NCBI RefSeq assembly: GCF_025215075.1
Contig: NZ_JAOBTH010000029.1
Coordinates: 310,001 to 374,000 of the forward strand
Reading direction: 5' to 3'
Length of the DNA stretch: 64,000 nt
Origin: Tenacibaculum haliotis
Lineage (GTDB): Bacteria; Bacteroidota; Bacteroidia; Flavobacteriales; Flavobacteriaceae
Notes under the pieces: generated by a model
The model's input: the letters and a program-made list of their open reading frames with translations, nothing else
The model's database searches: none
Told to the model about the DNA's origin: nothing
Shown here: piece after piece, positions 50,870 to 59,035 of the stretch
Layout of the letters: every line of letters begins with the position of its first letter
Numbering within the stretch: position 1 is the stretch's first letter
Position numbers and translations under genes: made by a program

Positions 50870-51790
50870 TTAAAATGTTCCCCAATTTTTTAATTCCTCT
50901 TCGCTCCATAAATATGGAAAGAATATTCTGCGTTGATATTTTGGGTGCATATATTTACGCCAATTACTTCCTCCTGTTGCTTCTAAATCTTTATCGCCAC
51001 CACCTAAATATTTACCCGCAGCGTTATAATGTGCCATTACCCATTTTACGTTTACAGTATAATCATAATGACGCATTGCTTCGATTAGTTCTTTATTTTG
51101 TTGAACTTCTTCTGGCAATTGTTTAAATTTAGTTGATAAATTACAGTCGTTATAATCTTCCATAAAATCGATAAAATCTCCCATATACTTTTTCTCGAAA
51201 AGCTGGATTAAGATCGATTTTTCTCCTGTTTTATGATTTTTTCCTGCTGCTTGCCAGTATAAATGCTCAAAAGCATTTTTAAAAGACGAACTTCTATCAA
51301 TTGTATCTCTGTAACGAGCGTCAATTAAATTAATTAGTTCTGTTGATGCAAATTCAATTTTTCGATACTGAGCACTTTGAAATCCGCTTGCAGGAGCTAA
51401 TGTATTTCTAAACTTTAAATACTGCTCTACATCCATTCCGTCTTGCATTACGGTGAATGAATTGCATAACATATCAAAATATCTACTAACACGCATTAAA
51501 TGTTTAGAAAATTTATTTGCAGTTATTAGTTCTTTAGAAAGTGAAATTTGATCTATTTCCCACAAAATCATTTTAAACAACAACTCATTTACTTGATGAT
51601 ACATGATAAAAACCATTTCATCTTTTTCTGTTGTTCTAGGAATTTGCAATCCTAACAAAGCATCGGTTTGAATATAATCCCAATACGTTATAGGTGTGCT
51701 ATGAAGCAATCCTCCTAACATTGTTTCTAACGGAACACCTAGTTTTTTAGACTTATCTTCTATTGCTTGTAAAAGCTCTTCTTTATTCAT
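50870..51790 (-). CDS. kynA: Tryptophan 2,3-dioxygenase
   Basis: A 306-aa haem dioxygenase opening tryptophan to N-formylkynurenine, the first step of the kynurenine route. The family start is YWDYIQTDALLGLQIPRTTE, then FIMYHQVNELLFKMILWEID (distal haem pocket), FDMLCNSFTVMQDGMDVEQY and SGFQSAQYRKIEFAS; the C-terminus has TGGSNWRKYMHPKYQRRIFF. The length is slightly above the classic bacterial type, as in Bacteroidota. It is downstream of hppD, beyond a weak hairpin. Confidence 0.93.
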   Translation of the reverse strand: MNKEELLQAIEDKSKKLGVPLETMLGGLLHSTPITYWDYIQTDALLGLQIPRTTEKDEMVFIMYHQVNELLFKMILWEIDQISLSKELITANKFSKHLMRVSRYFDMLCNSFTVMQDGMDVEQYLKFRNTLAPASGFQSAQYRKIEFASTELINLIDARYRDTIDRSSSFKNAFEHLYWQAAGKNHKTGEKSILIQLFEKKYMGDFIDFMEDYNDCNLSTKFKQLPEEVQQNKELIEAMRHYDYTVNVKWVMAHYNAAGKYLGGGDKDLEATGGSNWRKYMHPKYQRRIFFPYLWSEEELKNWGTF

Positions 51791-51820
51791 TATTATATTT
51801 TATATAAACATTCGTATTAA

Positions 51821-51866
51821 AAATCACCATTTCTATAAATCTTTCGACTTATGAAAATGGTGATTT
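51821..51866 (-). terminator. Hairpin after hppD
   Basis: AAATCACCATTT/AAATGGTGATTT, 12-bp arms with a 22-nt loop, followed by five T on the minus strand. Confidence 0.6.
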
Positions 51867-51893
51867 AATGTTTCTATAATTATTCATTAGGAA

Positions 51894-53057
51894 TTATAAA
51901 GTTCCTCTTTTTAATTGTTCTCTTTCGATAGACTCAAATAAGGCTTTAAAGTTTCCTGCTCCAAACCCACGAGCTCCCATTCTTTGAATAATTTCAAAAA
52001 ATAATGTTGGCCTATCTTCAACTGGTTTTGTGAAAATTTGTAATAAGTATCCTTCTTCATCAGCATCAATCATTATAGATAGTTCTTGTAATTTAGAAAT
52101 ATCTTCTTTCATCATGCTCATGTGCTCTCCTAAACGCTCAGGAATCCCGTCATAATACGCTTGTGGTGGTGGTGGTAAAAACTCAATTCCGTTTGCTTTT
52201 AACTGAGATACTGTTTTAATAATATCGTCGGTTGCAACGGCTATATGTTGTACACCTTCACCTTCGTAGAAGTCTAAATATTCTTCTATCTGAGAACGTT
52301 TAGCTGCTTTTGCTGGCTCATTTATAGGAAATTTAATACGCCCATTTCCGTTAGACATTACCTTACTCATTAAGGCTGAATATTCGGTATGAATTTGTTT
52401 GTCGTCAAATGATAAAAAGTTAACGAATCCCATAACGTCTTCGTACCATTTTACCCATTTATTCATTTGTCCCCAACCTACATTACCTACCATATGGTCT
52501 ATGTATTTTAAGCCTGCACTTGGTGGGTTATAATCTGATTTCCATTCTTGAAAACCTGGTAAAAAGGTACCCTTATAGTTTTTACGCTCTACAAACATGT
52601 GTACTGTTTCTCCGTAAGTATAAATTCCTGCACGAACTACTTCTCCGTTTTCGTCAGATTCTACAGTTGGTTCCATGTACGATTTTGCACCACGTGAAAT
52701 TGTTTCTTCATATGCTTTTCTAGCATCTTCTACCCAAAGTGCCACAATTTTTACACCGTCACCATGTTTTACAATATGGTCGTTAATAGGTGATTTACTG
52801 TTTAATGGCGTCGTTAAAATTAACTTGATTTTATCTTGAGTTAATACATAACTTACTGAATCTTTTGATCCTGTTTCTAAGCCTTTATAGGCAAATGATT
52901 GAAACCCAAATGCGGTTTTATAAAAGTGTGCAGATTGCTTTGCATTACCTACATAAAACTCTACATAATCTGTACCTAGTAATGGAAGGAAATCTTTTGC
53001 TCCTTCAAATATTTTTTCTAAACCGTAGTTTACTGATTTTATTTCTTTTTTACTCAT
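51894..53057 (-). CDS. hppD: 4-Hydroxyphenylpyruvate dioxygenase
   Basis: A 387-aa Fe(II) dioxygenase converting 4-hydroxyphenylpyruvate to homogentisate. It has two VOC modules; the iron ligands sit in the second: His in LKYIDHMVGNVGWG, His in EGVQHIAVATDD and Glu in TLFFEIIQRMGARGFGAGNF (the C-terminal signature, ending FKALFESIEREQ). It lies 200 nt downstream of the next-step enzyme gene, homogentisate dioxygenase. That gap holds a dispersed palindromic element and a perfect hairpin only 17 nt before this start. Confidence 0.96.
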   Translation of the reverse strand: MSKKEIKSVNYGLEKIFEGAKDFLPLLGTDYVEFYVGNAKQSAHFYKTAFGFQSFAYKGLETGSKDSVSYVLTQDKIKLILTTPLNSKSPINDHIVKHGDGVKIVALWVEDARKAYEETISRGAKSYMEPTVESDENGEVVRAGIYTYGETVHMFVERKNYKGTFLPGFQEWKSDYNPPSAGLKYIDHMVGNVGWGQMNKWVKWYEDVMGFVNFLSFDDKQIHTEYSALMSKVMSNGNGRIKFPINEPAKAAKRSQIEEYLDFYEGEGVQHIAVATDDIIKTVSQLKANGIEFLPPPPQAYYDGIPERLGEHMSMMKEDISKLQELSIMIDADEEGYLLQIFTKPVEDRPTLFFEIIQRMGARGFGAGNFKALFESIEREQLKRGTL

Positions 53058-53074
53058 TGTGTTTATTCTTTTCT

Positions 53075-53107
53075 AGACCTCACAGGTTTTAAAAACCTGT
53101 GAGGTCT
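53075..53107. terminator. Perfect hairpin upstream of hppD
   Basis: AGACCTCACAGGTTTT and its exact complement around one base. It ends 17 nt before the hppD ATG and has no T-tract on the minus strand, so it may be a repeat or an mRNA element and not a terminator. Similar GACCTCACAGG palindromes are common between genes in this family (from memory). Confidence 0.55.
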
Positions 53108-53160
53108 TATATTTATAAATTAGCGATTCCTTTGATAAAGCATTATTTATTCAAACAAAT

Positions 53161-53248
53161 TTAGCCCTGATTGAAGCATTTGTTTGAGCTCTTTTTTATT
53201 TTTTTCTAAATAAAAAAAGCGAGTGCGAAAAGCAGGAAATAGCTTCTA
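53161..53248. repeat. Dispersed palindromic element (TAGCCC...GCGAGTGCGAAA), copy A
   Basis: The left half reads TAGCCCTGATTGAAGC, TTTGTTTGAGCTC and a T-run. The right half reads an A-run, GCGAGTGCGAAAAGC, then AGGAAATAGCTTC. The halves pair through the T-run/A-run and GAGCTC/GCGAGT. It is the same family as 57007-57097 and resembles a repeat seen very often between genes of Flavobacteriaceae (recollection). Confidence 0.7.
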
Positions 53249-53257
53249 ATAATTATT

Positions 53258-54415
53258 TTACTCTAACCAAGATTTATAATAGTCTTCATCGGCAATTTTC
53301 ATGGCTTCTTCTGTAACTTGCAATGGTTTAAATGTATCTACCATTACCGCTAATTCTTCTGTTTCTGTATGCCCGATACTTCTTTCTGCTGCTCCTGGAT
53401 GGGGACCATGTGGTATTCCTGCTGGGTGTAACGAAATATGACCTTGATCGATATCGTTTCTACTCATAAAATCACCATCTACATAATACAATACTTCATC
53501 AGAATCGATATTACTATGGTTGTATGGCGCTGGAATTGCTTTTGGGTGATAATCGTACAAACGAGGCACAAAACTACAAATTACAAATGCGTTTGTTTCG
53601 AAGGTTTGGTGCACTGGTGGCGGTTGATGAATACGACCTGTTATTGGCTCGAAATCGTGAATTGAAAAGGCGTACGGAAAATTATATCCATCATAACCTA
53701 CTACATCAAAAGGATGTGAGGCATAGACCATTTCAATAATTTCGCCTTGCTTTTTTACTTTAATTAAGAAATCTCCTAATTCGTTATACGTTTCTAGTTC
53801 TTCTGGTCTTCTTAAATCACGTTCACAAAATGGTGAGTGTTCTAATAATTGACCAAAGTAATTTCTATAACGTTTTGGTGTGTATACTGGCGAGTATGAT
53901 TCAACAATAAACAATCTATTGTTTTCATCATCAAAATCTAATTTATAAATAATTCCACGTGGAATTACTAAATAGTCTCCGTATTTAAAATCTAAATTAC
54001 CAAGATGGGTTCTTAATTTTCCTGTTCCTTTATGAATGAAAATTACCTCATCAGCATCGGTATTTTTGTAAAAATAGTCTGTAGTAGATTTTTTTGGTGC
54101 TGATAAGATGATATTACAATCAGCATTTGTTAAAACTACTTTTCTACTTTCTAGATAATCGTTTTCTGGCTTTACTTGAAATCCACGAAAACGATATGAT
54201 TGAATATTATTTGCTTTGGCTATTTTTGGTGCAACAGAATATTGTTTGCGAATTTCTTTGACCATTGTAGGTCTGTGTTCGTGATATGAATTAGTAGACA
54301 TTCCGTCGAAACCAATCGTACCAAACAATTGTTCGTAATACAAACTTCCGTCTTCTTTACGAAATTGTGTATGTCTTTTGGGTGGAATATTTCCTAACTT
54401 ATGATAAAAAGGCAT
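53258..54415 (-). CDS. hmgA: Homogentisate 1,2-dioxygenase
   Basis: A 385-aa cupin-type Fe(II) dioxygenase opening homogentisate to maleylacetoacetate. Hallmarks are FGTIGFDGMSTNSYHEHRPT, DEVIFIHKGTGKLRTHLGNL, the site GRIHQPPPVHQTFETNAFVI (H-Q-P-P-P-x-H-Q-T-F-E) and the late SLHPAGIPHGPHPGA. It is shorter than the roughly 430-aa human-type enzyme, as usual for this phylum. It is followed by hppD, giving consecutive steps of tyrosine catabolism in reverse gene order. Confidence 0.95.
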   Translation of the reverse strand: MPFYHKLGNIPPKRHTQFRKEDGSLYYEQLFGTIGFDGMSTNSYHEHRPTMVKEIRKQYSVAPKIAKANNIQSYRFRGFQVKPENDYLESRKVVLTNADCNIILSAPKKSTTDYFYKNTDADEVIFIHKGTGKLRTHLGNLDFKYGDYLVIPRGIIYKLDFDDENNRLFIVESYSPVYTPKRYRNYFGQLLEHSPFCERDLRRPEELETYNELGDFLIKVKKQGEIIEMVYASHPFDVVGYDGYNFPYAFSIHDFEPITGRIHQPPPVHQTFETNAFVICSFVPRLYDYHPKAIPAPYNHSNIDSDEVLYYVDGDFMSRNDIDQGHISLHPAGIPHGPHPGAAERSIGHTETEELAVMVDTFKPLQVTEEAMKIADEDYYKSWLE

Positions 54416-54612
54416 ATTGCTTAATAGTTTAATAAATTAATATAATAATGTAACAAATAAATATTGCTACATTTTAACATTGATAGATTATTCCATTAAT
54501 TATTCGGGATTGCGTTTTATCAAAAATTTTAAATGTGATAGTAAGTCTAAATACATTGTTAGAACTTTTAGTTGCTTGTTCTACAAATATACAGAAAAGA
54601 ATGTTAGATTTT

Positions 54613-54945
54613 TTAACTCTCCGGAGCTAATTCAACCTCTAAACCATCGAGTGCTGGAGTTATTGCTAATTGACAACCTAATCGACTATTATCTTCTACA
54701 TAAAAAGCTTCCGCTAACATTGCATCTTCATCATCTCCCATTTCTGGTAATTTATGATCTGATTTTACATAACATTGACACGATGCACACATTGCCATAC
54801 CACCACAAATACCAATTGTACCTTCTGGCGCTAATTCGTATGAACGTACAACTTCCATTAAATTCATTGCCATATCTGTTGGCGCTTGAATTTCGTGTAA
54901 AACACCTTCTCTGTCAGTTATTTTTAGGGTGATATCTTGTTCCAT
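54613..54945 (-). CDS. 2Fe-2S ferredoxin (adrenodoxin type)
   Basis: A 110-aa protein. The cluster-binding cysteines are C-x5-C-x2-C in IGICGGMAMCASCQCYVKSD and a distal Cys in SRLGCQLAITPALDGLEVEL. This is the vertebrate-adrenodoxin/putidaredoxin layout used to feed hydroxylases. The ATG is 1 nt after the sterol-desaturase-family gene stop, so the two are tightly coupled, and a ferredoxin-NADP reductase gene lies just upstream of both. Confidence 0.93.
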   Translation of the reverse strand: MEQDITLKITDREGVLHEIQAPTDMAMNLMEVVRSYELAPEGTIGICGGMAMCASCQCYVKSDHKLPEMGDDEDAMLAEAFYVEDNSRLGCQLAITPALDGLEVELAPES

Positions 54946-54946
54946 A

Positions 54947-55843
54947 TTACAGATTCATTTTTTTACGTAATGTTTTTGCTCGTTTATCTTCCCCATCATG
55001 CGTCCAACCCGGTGAGTTGAAAATATAATTCAATTTATCAGAAAATTTACGTGCTCTTTTTACATCTTTTAAAATTGCCGAATATTCGTGTGTTGCTACT
55101 TTTATCGGATTATACGTTTCAATATTTACTGTTAAACCGTAAACGGGATGTTCTATATCTTTTAATTCTTCTGAAAAAGTACCAAAAATACGATCCCAAA
55201 TAATTAAAACCCCTGCATGGTTACAGTCTAAATAGCGAATGTTAGATGCGTGATGTACTCTATGGTGCGATGGCGTATTAAAAATAAACTCAATCGGTTT
55301 TGGTAGTTTATTTATCAATTCGGTGTGTACAAAGAATTGATAAATTAAGCTTACAGACATCATTACAAACATCATTAATGGATCGATACCTAATAAAGGA
55401 ATCCATATCCAAAAGAAAAATTTATGAATACGCTCACCAACCCCTTGACGTAAAGCGGTGCCTAAATTCATATGAATTGATGAATGATGCGGTACGTGAC
55501 CTGCCCAAAACAACCGAACTTCATGGTTTAAACGATGAAACCAGTAATAGGCAAAATCATCTGCAAAAAACAGTAATATCCACACCCACCATTGTCGCCC
55601 TACAATATCTTTTAACGGACTTAACTCGTGTAAATAGAAGAAAATAACGAAAGCTATTACCTTAGGAAAAAACTCAACAATTGCAGAGAAAATCATCATT
55701 AAAATTGATATCCCTGTGTCTTTTGCATTGTATTTTTCTTTTGATATTTGATACTCTACCAACATCGAAACAAAAAATATTGGAAATGCAAAATACAAGA
55801 GTTTATCTTGTGATAATTGTTCTATGTAATCTATTAACGTCAA
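54947..55843 (-). CDS. Sterol desaturase/fatty-acid hydroxylase family protein
   Basis: A 298-aa integral membrane di-iron enzyme. Histidine boxes: YYWFHRLNHEVRLFW (H-x3-H), HVPHHSSIHMN (H-x2-H-H), FFVHTELI and TPSHHRVHHASN (H-H-x2-H-H). Four to five TM segments are expected. Family members hydroxylate or desaturate sterols, fatty acids, alkylglycerols or carotenoids; the substrate here is unknown. The genes for a 2Fe-2S ferredoxin (1 nt downstream) and a ferredoxin reductase (41 nt upstream) make a complete electron chain likely. Confidence 0.92.
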   Translation of the reverse strand: MTLIDYIEQLSQDKLLYFAFPIFFVSMLVEYQISKEKYNAKDTGISILMMIFSAIVEFFPKVIAFVIFFYLHELSPLKDIVGRQWWVWILLFFADDFAYYWFHRLNHEVRLFWAGHVPHHSSIHMNLGTALRQGVGERIHKFFFWIWIPLLGIDPLMMFVMMSVSLIYQFFVHTELINKLPKPIEFIFNTPSHHRVHHASNIRYLDCNHAGVLIIWDRIFGTFSEELKDIEHPVYGLTVNIETYNPIKVATHEYSAILKDVKRARKFSDKLNYIFNSPGWTHDGEDKRAKTLRKKMNL

Positions 55844-55884
55844 AATTTTATCTATTTATAAGCCAGCTAAAGTTAACTAAAATA

Positions 55885-56940
55885 TTATTCTATTTTTTTA
55901 ACCACTGCCTTCGGAGCTTCTTTACGCGTACCATCAAAACCATCTATTCCACCAACTGTGGTATATTTCATTACGTATTTTTTATCCGGAAATATTCGCT
56001 GAAAAGCACTTTGACACATTAACGTTGCTTCATGAAAGCCACAAAGAATCAACTTTAATTTTCCTGGATATGTGTTTACATCTCCAATCGCATAAATACC
56101 AGGAATATTTGTTTGATAATCTAACGCATTATTTACTTTAATGGCATTTTTTTCAATTTCTAATCCCCAATTTGCAATAGGTCCTAATTTTGGCGATAAT
56201 CCAAAAAGCGGAATAAAATGATCACACTTTAAAGTATACTCTTCTTGATCTTTTGGTGCTATTAAAACACCTTCAACTTTATTTTCACCAACAATTCCTT
56301 TAACCTCAGCCGGTGTAACTAAATTAATTTTACCTGTATCTTTTAATTCTTGTACTTTATCAACAGAATCTAACGCTCCACGAAACTCATTTCTGCGGTG
56401 TACTAAAGTTACCGATTTAGCTACATCTGTTAAGAAAATAGACCAATCTAAAGCTGAATCTCCACCTCCTGCAATGACCACATCTTTATCGCGGTAAAGC
56501 TCTGGCTCTTTAATCATGTATTCAACTCCCTTATCTTCATAATCTGCAATACTAGGAATTGGTGGTTTACGTGGCTCAAAACTTCCTAAACCACCTGCTA
56601 TTGCTACAATTGGAGCTTTATGTTTTGTTCCTTTATTGGTGGTTACTATAAAACTACCATCTTCTTGTTTTTCGATTGTCTCAGCGCGTTCTCCTAATGT
56701 AAATCCTGGTTCAAATTGTTTAATTTGTTCCATTAATTTATCGGTTAAATCGCCTGCTAAAATCTCTGGATACGCTGGTATATCGTAAATAGGTTTTTTA
56801 GGGTAAATTTCTGAACATTGCCCTCCTTGTTGCGGCAATGCATCAATTAAATGACAACGTAATTTTAATAATCCTGCTTCAAATACGGTGAACAATCCTG
56901 TTGGACCTGCTCCTATAATTAGTATATCTGTTTGTATCAT
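55885..56940 (-). CDS. Ferredoxin-NADP reductase (thioredoxin-reductase-like)
   Basis: A 351-aa two-dinucleotide-domain flavoprotein. The FAD site is DILIIGAGPTGLFTVFEAGL with QQGGQCSEIYPKKPIYDIP; the NAD(P) site is DVVIAGGGDSALDWSIFL with VTLVHRRNEFRG; the closing FAD segment is IPGIYAIGDVNTYPGKLKLI. No C-x-x-C redox pair is present in the NADPH domain, which distinguishes it from thioredoxin reductase. It most likely reduces the 2Fe-2S ferredoxin encoded two genes downstream. A dispersed element and a perfect hairpin precede the start. Confidence 0.93.
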   Translation of the reverse strand: MIQTDILIIGAGPTGLFTVFEAGLLKLRCHLIDALPQQGGQCSEIYPKKPIYDIPAYPEILAGDLTDKLMEQIKQFEPGFTLGERAETIEKQEDGSFIVTTNKGTKHKAPIVAIAGGLGSFEPRKPPIPSIADYEDKGVEYMIKEPELYRDKDVVIAGGGDSALDWSIFLTDVAKSVTLVHRRNEFRGALDSVDKVQELKDTGKINLVTPAEVKGIVGENKVEGVLIAPKDQEEYTLKCDHFIPLFGLSPKLGPIANWGLEIEKNAIKVNNALDYQTNIPGIYAIGDVNTYPGKLKLILCGFHEATLMCQSAFQRIFPDKKYVMKYTTVGGIDGFDGTRKEAPKAVVKKIE

Positions 56941-56971
56941 TTTAATGACAAGAATTTTCTTTTTTATACTG

Positions 56972-57004
56972 ATATTCCTGTCTTTAAAAAAAAGACAGGA
57001 ATAT
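56972..57004. other. Perfect hairpin upstream of the ferredoxin reductase gene
   Basis: ATATTCCTGTCTTT and AAAGACAGGAATAT, perfect 14-bp arms around five A, ending 31 nt before the ATG on the minus strand. There is no T-tract. The arrangement parallels the hairpin upstream of hppD. Confidence 0.65.
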
Positions 57005-57006
57005 AT

Positions 57007-57097
57007 GCGTTAGTGATTGAGCGGTTTGTTTAAGCTCTTTTTAAAAATATTTTTCTATTTTTAAAAAAGCGAGTAGCGAAAGCGCGCTCGAACGCCC
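57007..57097. repeat. Dispersed palindromic element, copy B
   Basis: GCGTTAGTGATTGAGCGG, TTTGTTTAAGCTC, a T/A-rich centre, then GCGAGTAGCGAAAGCGCGCT and CGAACGCCC. The shared boxes TGATTGA, TTTGTTT-AGCTC, AAAAAAGCGAGT and GCGAAA link it to 53161-53248. It lies between nifU-like and ferredoxin reductase genes. Confidence 0.7.
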
Positions 57098-57143
57098 AAA
57101 AATAATAAGTTTATAGTTATTAAAACCTGATAAAAATCAAGTT

Positions 57144-57380
57144 TTAAGCTACATTAATTACTTCTTCTATTGATGGAACATATTTTTTTATGGTTGCCTC
57201 AACGCCGTTTTTTAACGTCATTTGATTTACTGTACAGCCACTACAAGCTCCTTCTAACTGAACTTTTACTTTATTATTTTCGATAGATAATAACTTAATG
57301 TTTCCTCCGTCACTTATTAAAAAAGGACGAATTTCTTCTAAAGCTTTTTCTACGTTATCTTTTATTTCTGTTGCTGTCAT
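57144..57380 (-). CDS. NifU-like (C-terminal domain) Fe-S scaffold
   Basis: A 78-aa protein equal to the C-terminal domain of NifU/NfuA. The cluster ligands are C-x-x-C in GACSGCTVNQMTLKNGVEAT. It carries Fe-S clusters to target proteins. It starts 10 nt after the Mrp-type ATPase stop, an Fe-S assembly pair. Nearby clients could be the ferredoxin in the same block (inference). Confidence 0.93.
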   Translation of the reverse strand: MTATEIKDNVEKALEEIRPFLISDGGNIKLLSIENNKVKVQLEGACSGCTVNQMTLKNGVEATIKKYVPSIEEVINVA

Positions 57381-57390
57381 AATTTTTTAA

Positions 57391-58521
57391 CTATTTAGTA
57401 CTACAACCGCTCATTGTAGTAATACGAACTACTTCGGTAGCTGGCAAATTAGCATTTCTTTTTAATAATTGAGAAACCATTTCTTTGGTTACCTCTGTAA
57501 ATGCTTTTTGTAAAGGAGTGTTTTCTTGTAATGCCACTGGATGACCTACATCACCTGCTTCACGAATACTTTGCACTAATGGTATTTCACCTAAGAAACT
57601 AGTTTCGATATCTTCCGCTAAATTTTTAGCACCTCCTTTACCAAAAATGTAATATTTATTTTCTGGTAATTCTTCTGGTGTAAAATACGCCATGTTTTCT
57701 ACGATACCTAATACTGGTACATTAATACTTTCTTGCTTAAACATTGCAACACCTTTTTTAGCATCTGCTAAAGCGATGTTTTGCGGTGTACTTACCACTA
57801 CGGCTCCGTTAATTGGAACTGCTTGTACGATTGATAAATGCACATCTCCTGTTCCTGGAGGTAAATCGATTAATAAGAAATCTAATTCTCCCCAATCTGC
57901 ATCAAAAATTAATTGATTTAATGCTTTTGAAGCCATTGGTCCACGCCAAATTACTGCTTGATTAGGATCTGTAAAGAAACCTAGTGATAATAATTTTACG
58001 CCGTAATTTTCAACAGGTTTCATTTTAGAACGCCCGTCTACCTTTACCGCTAAAGGCTTTTCTTTTTCAACATCAAACATTATGTGTTGAGATGGCCCAT
58101 AAACATCAGCATCTAAAACACCAACTTTAAAGCCCATTTTAGCTAAAGATACTGCCATGTTAGAGGTAATTGTAGATTTACCTACACCTCCTTTACCAGA
58201 CGCTATTGCTATAATATTTTGGATATTAGGAATTGATTTTCCTTTTATTTCATTCGGATTTTCTTTTTCCTTAACCTCAACTTTTACATTCACCTTTACA
58301 TCGATTGCTTTATCAACATTTTCGTGAATTGCCTTCGTAATTTCTACTTCTGCCTTCTTTTTAGCCTGTAAAGATGGGTTTGAAATTGTTACATCAACAA
58401 TTACTTCGTTACCAAAAGTAACGATGTTTTTTATGTTTTCGTTTTCAACTAAACTCTTACCTTCTCCTGGTGCAGTAATAGTTTCTAACGCTTTGTATAT
58501 ATCTTGTTTTTTAAAACTCAT
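57391..58521 (-). CDS. mrp: Mrp/NBP35-type Fe-S carrier ATPase
   Basis: A 376-aa protein. The N-terminal MIP18-like (DUF59) region spans about residues 1-85. The P-loop is IIAIASGKGGVGKSTITSN (deviant Walker A), then GVLDADVYGPSQHIMF, LLIDLPPGTGDVHLSIVQ and NMAYFTPE. The C-terminal tail ends SGCSTK. The C-x-x-C expected for cluster binding in many Mrp proteins is not evident, so the mode of cluster binding is uncertain. A TATCTTTG box lies upstream and nifU follows 10 nt downstream. Confidence 0.93.
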   Translation of the reverse strand: MSFKKQDIYKALETITAPGEGKSLVENENIKNIVTFGNEVIVDVTISNPSLQAKKKAEVEITKAIHENVDKAIDVKVNVKVEVKEKENPNEIKGKSIPNIQNIIAIASGKGGVGKSTITSNMAVSLAKMGFKVGVLDADVYGPSQHIMFDVEKEKPLAVKVDGRSKMKPVENYGVKLLSLGFFTDPNQAVIWRGPMASKALNQLIFDADWGELDFLLIDLPPGTGDVHLSIVQAVPINGAVVVSTPQNIALADAKKGVAMFKQESINVPVLGIVENMAYFTPEELPENKYYIFGKGGAKNLAEDIETSFLGEIPLVQSIREAGDVGHPVALQENTPLQKAFTEVTKEMVSQLLKRNANLPATEVVRITTMSGCSTK

Positions 58522-58556
58522 TAGAGTGTTTAATTAAATTAATTAATACCTAACTG

Positions 58557-58564
58557 CAAAGATA
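58557..58564 (-). promoter_or_regulatory. -7 box for mrp-nifU
   Basis: TATCTTTG on the minus strand (exact TAnnTTTG), 35 nt before the mrp ATG. Confidence 0.5.
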
Positions 58565-58681
58565 CGTTTTAGACGTCAGAAAATAAAGGGAGTTAGATTG
58601 TGATTATTTATGAAGTGATAATTCTATTTTATGACATATTTTTAATCAAAAAACCGAAGATAATACGCATTCATTTACACG

Positions 58682-59026
58682 CTAAAGTTCTTCTTCAGGC
58701 AGAAGTTCGCTTATCGGATTCCAAAAAACGGTTTCGAAATTTTGGATTTGATTTTCAATTACAACAATTCCTTCATTTTCTAAAAGCTGCTGCATTAAAT
58801 TAGTTCCGTCAAAATGTTGTTTTCCTGTAAGCAAACCAATTCTATTTACAACTCTGTGCGCAGGTACATCTTGCAGGCCCGATTTATTCATTGCCCAACC
58901 AACCATTCTTGCAGATTTTGCAGCACCTAAATAAGTTGCGATAGCTCCGTAGCTTGTTACTCTTCCGTATGGAATTAGCTTTGCTACCTTGTAAACTCTT
59001 TCGAAAAAATTTTGATTTTTACTCAC
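58682..59026 (-). CDS. Alkyltransferase-like (ATL) DNA-binding protein
   Basis: A 114-aa protein of the MGMT C-terminal-domain family: VYKVAKLIPYGRVTSYGAIA (helix-turn-helix with the Arg finger), AARMVGWAM-type segment, and the active-site position reading VPAHRVVNRIG. The usual P-C-H-R-V has Ala in place of the alkyl-accepting Cys. That makes it an ATL, which binds O6-alkylguanine and hands it to nucleotide excision repair without transferring the alkyl group. It lies 9 nt downstream of trmB. Confidence 0.92.
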   Translation of the reverse strand: MSKNQNFFERVYKVAKLIPYGRVTSYGAIATYLGAAKSARMVGWAMNKSGLQDVPAHRVVNRIGLLTGKQHFDGTNLMQQLLENEGIVVIENQIQNFETVFWNPISELLPEEEL

Positions 59027-59035
59027 CGAGTAAAA

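Noticed and set aside
54480-54932. 150-codon plus-strand frame
   Set aside because: It runs antisense over the ferredoxin gene, which has a complete 2Fe-2S motif, and its translation is Leu/His-rich with no domain.
54613-58521. Fe-S and ferredoxin genes as part of a nitrogen-fixation cluster
   Set aside because: Only the general NifU C-terminal domain and Mrp are present. No nif structural or assembly genes occur.
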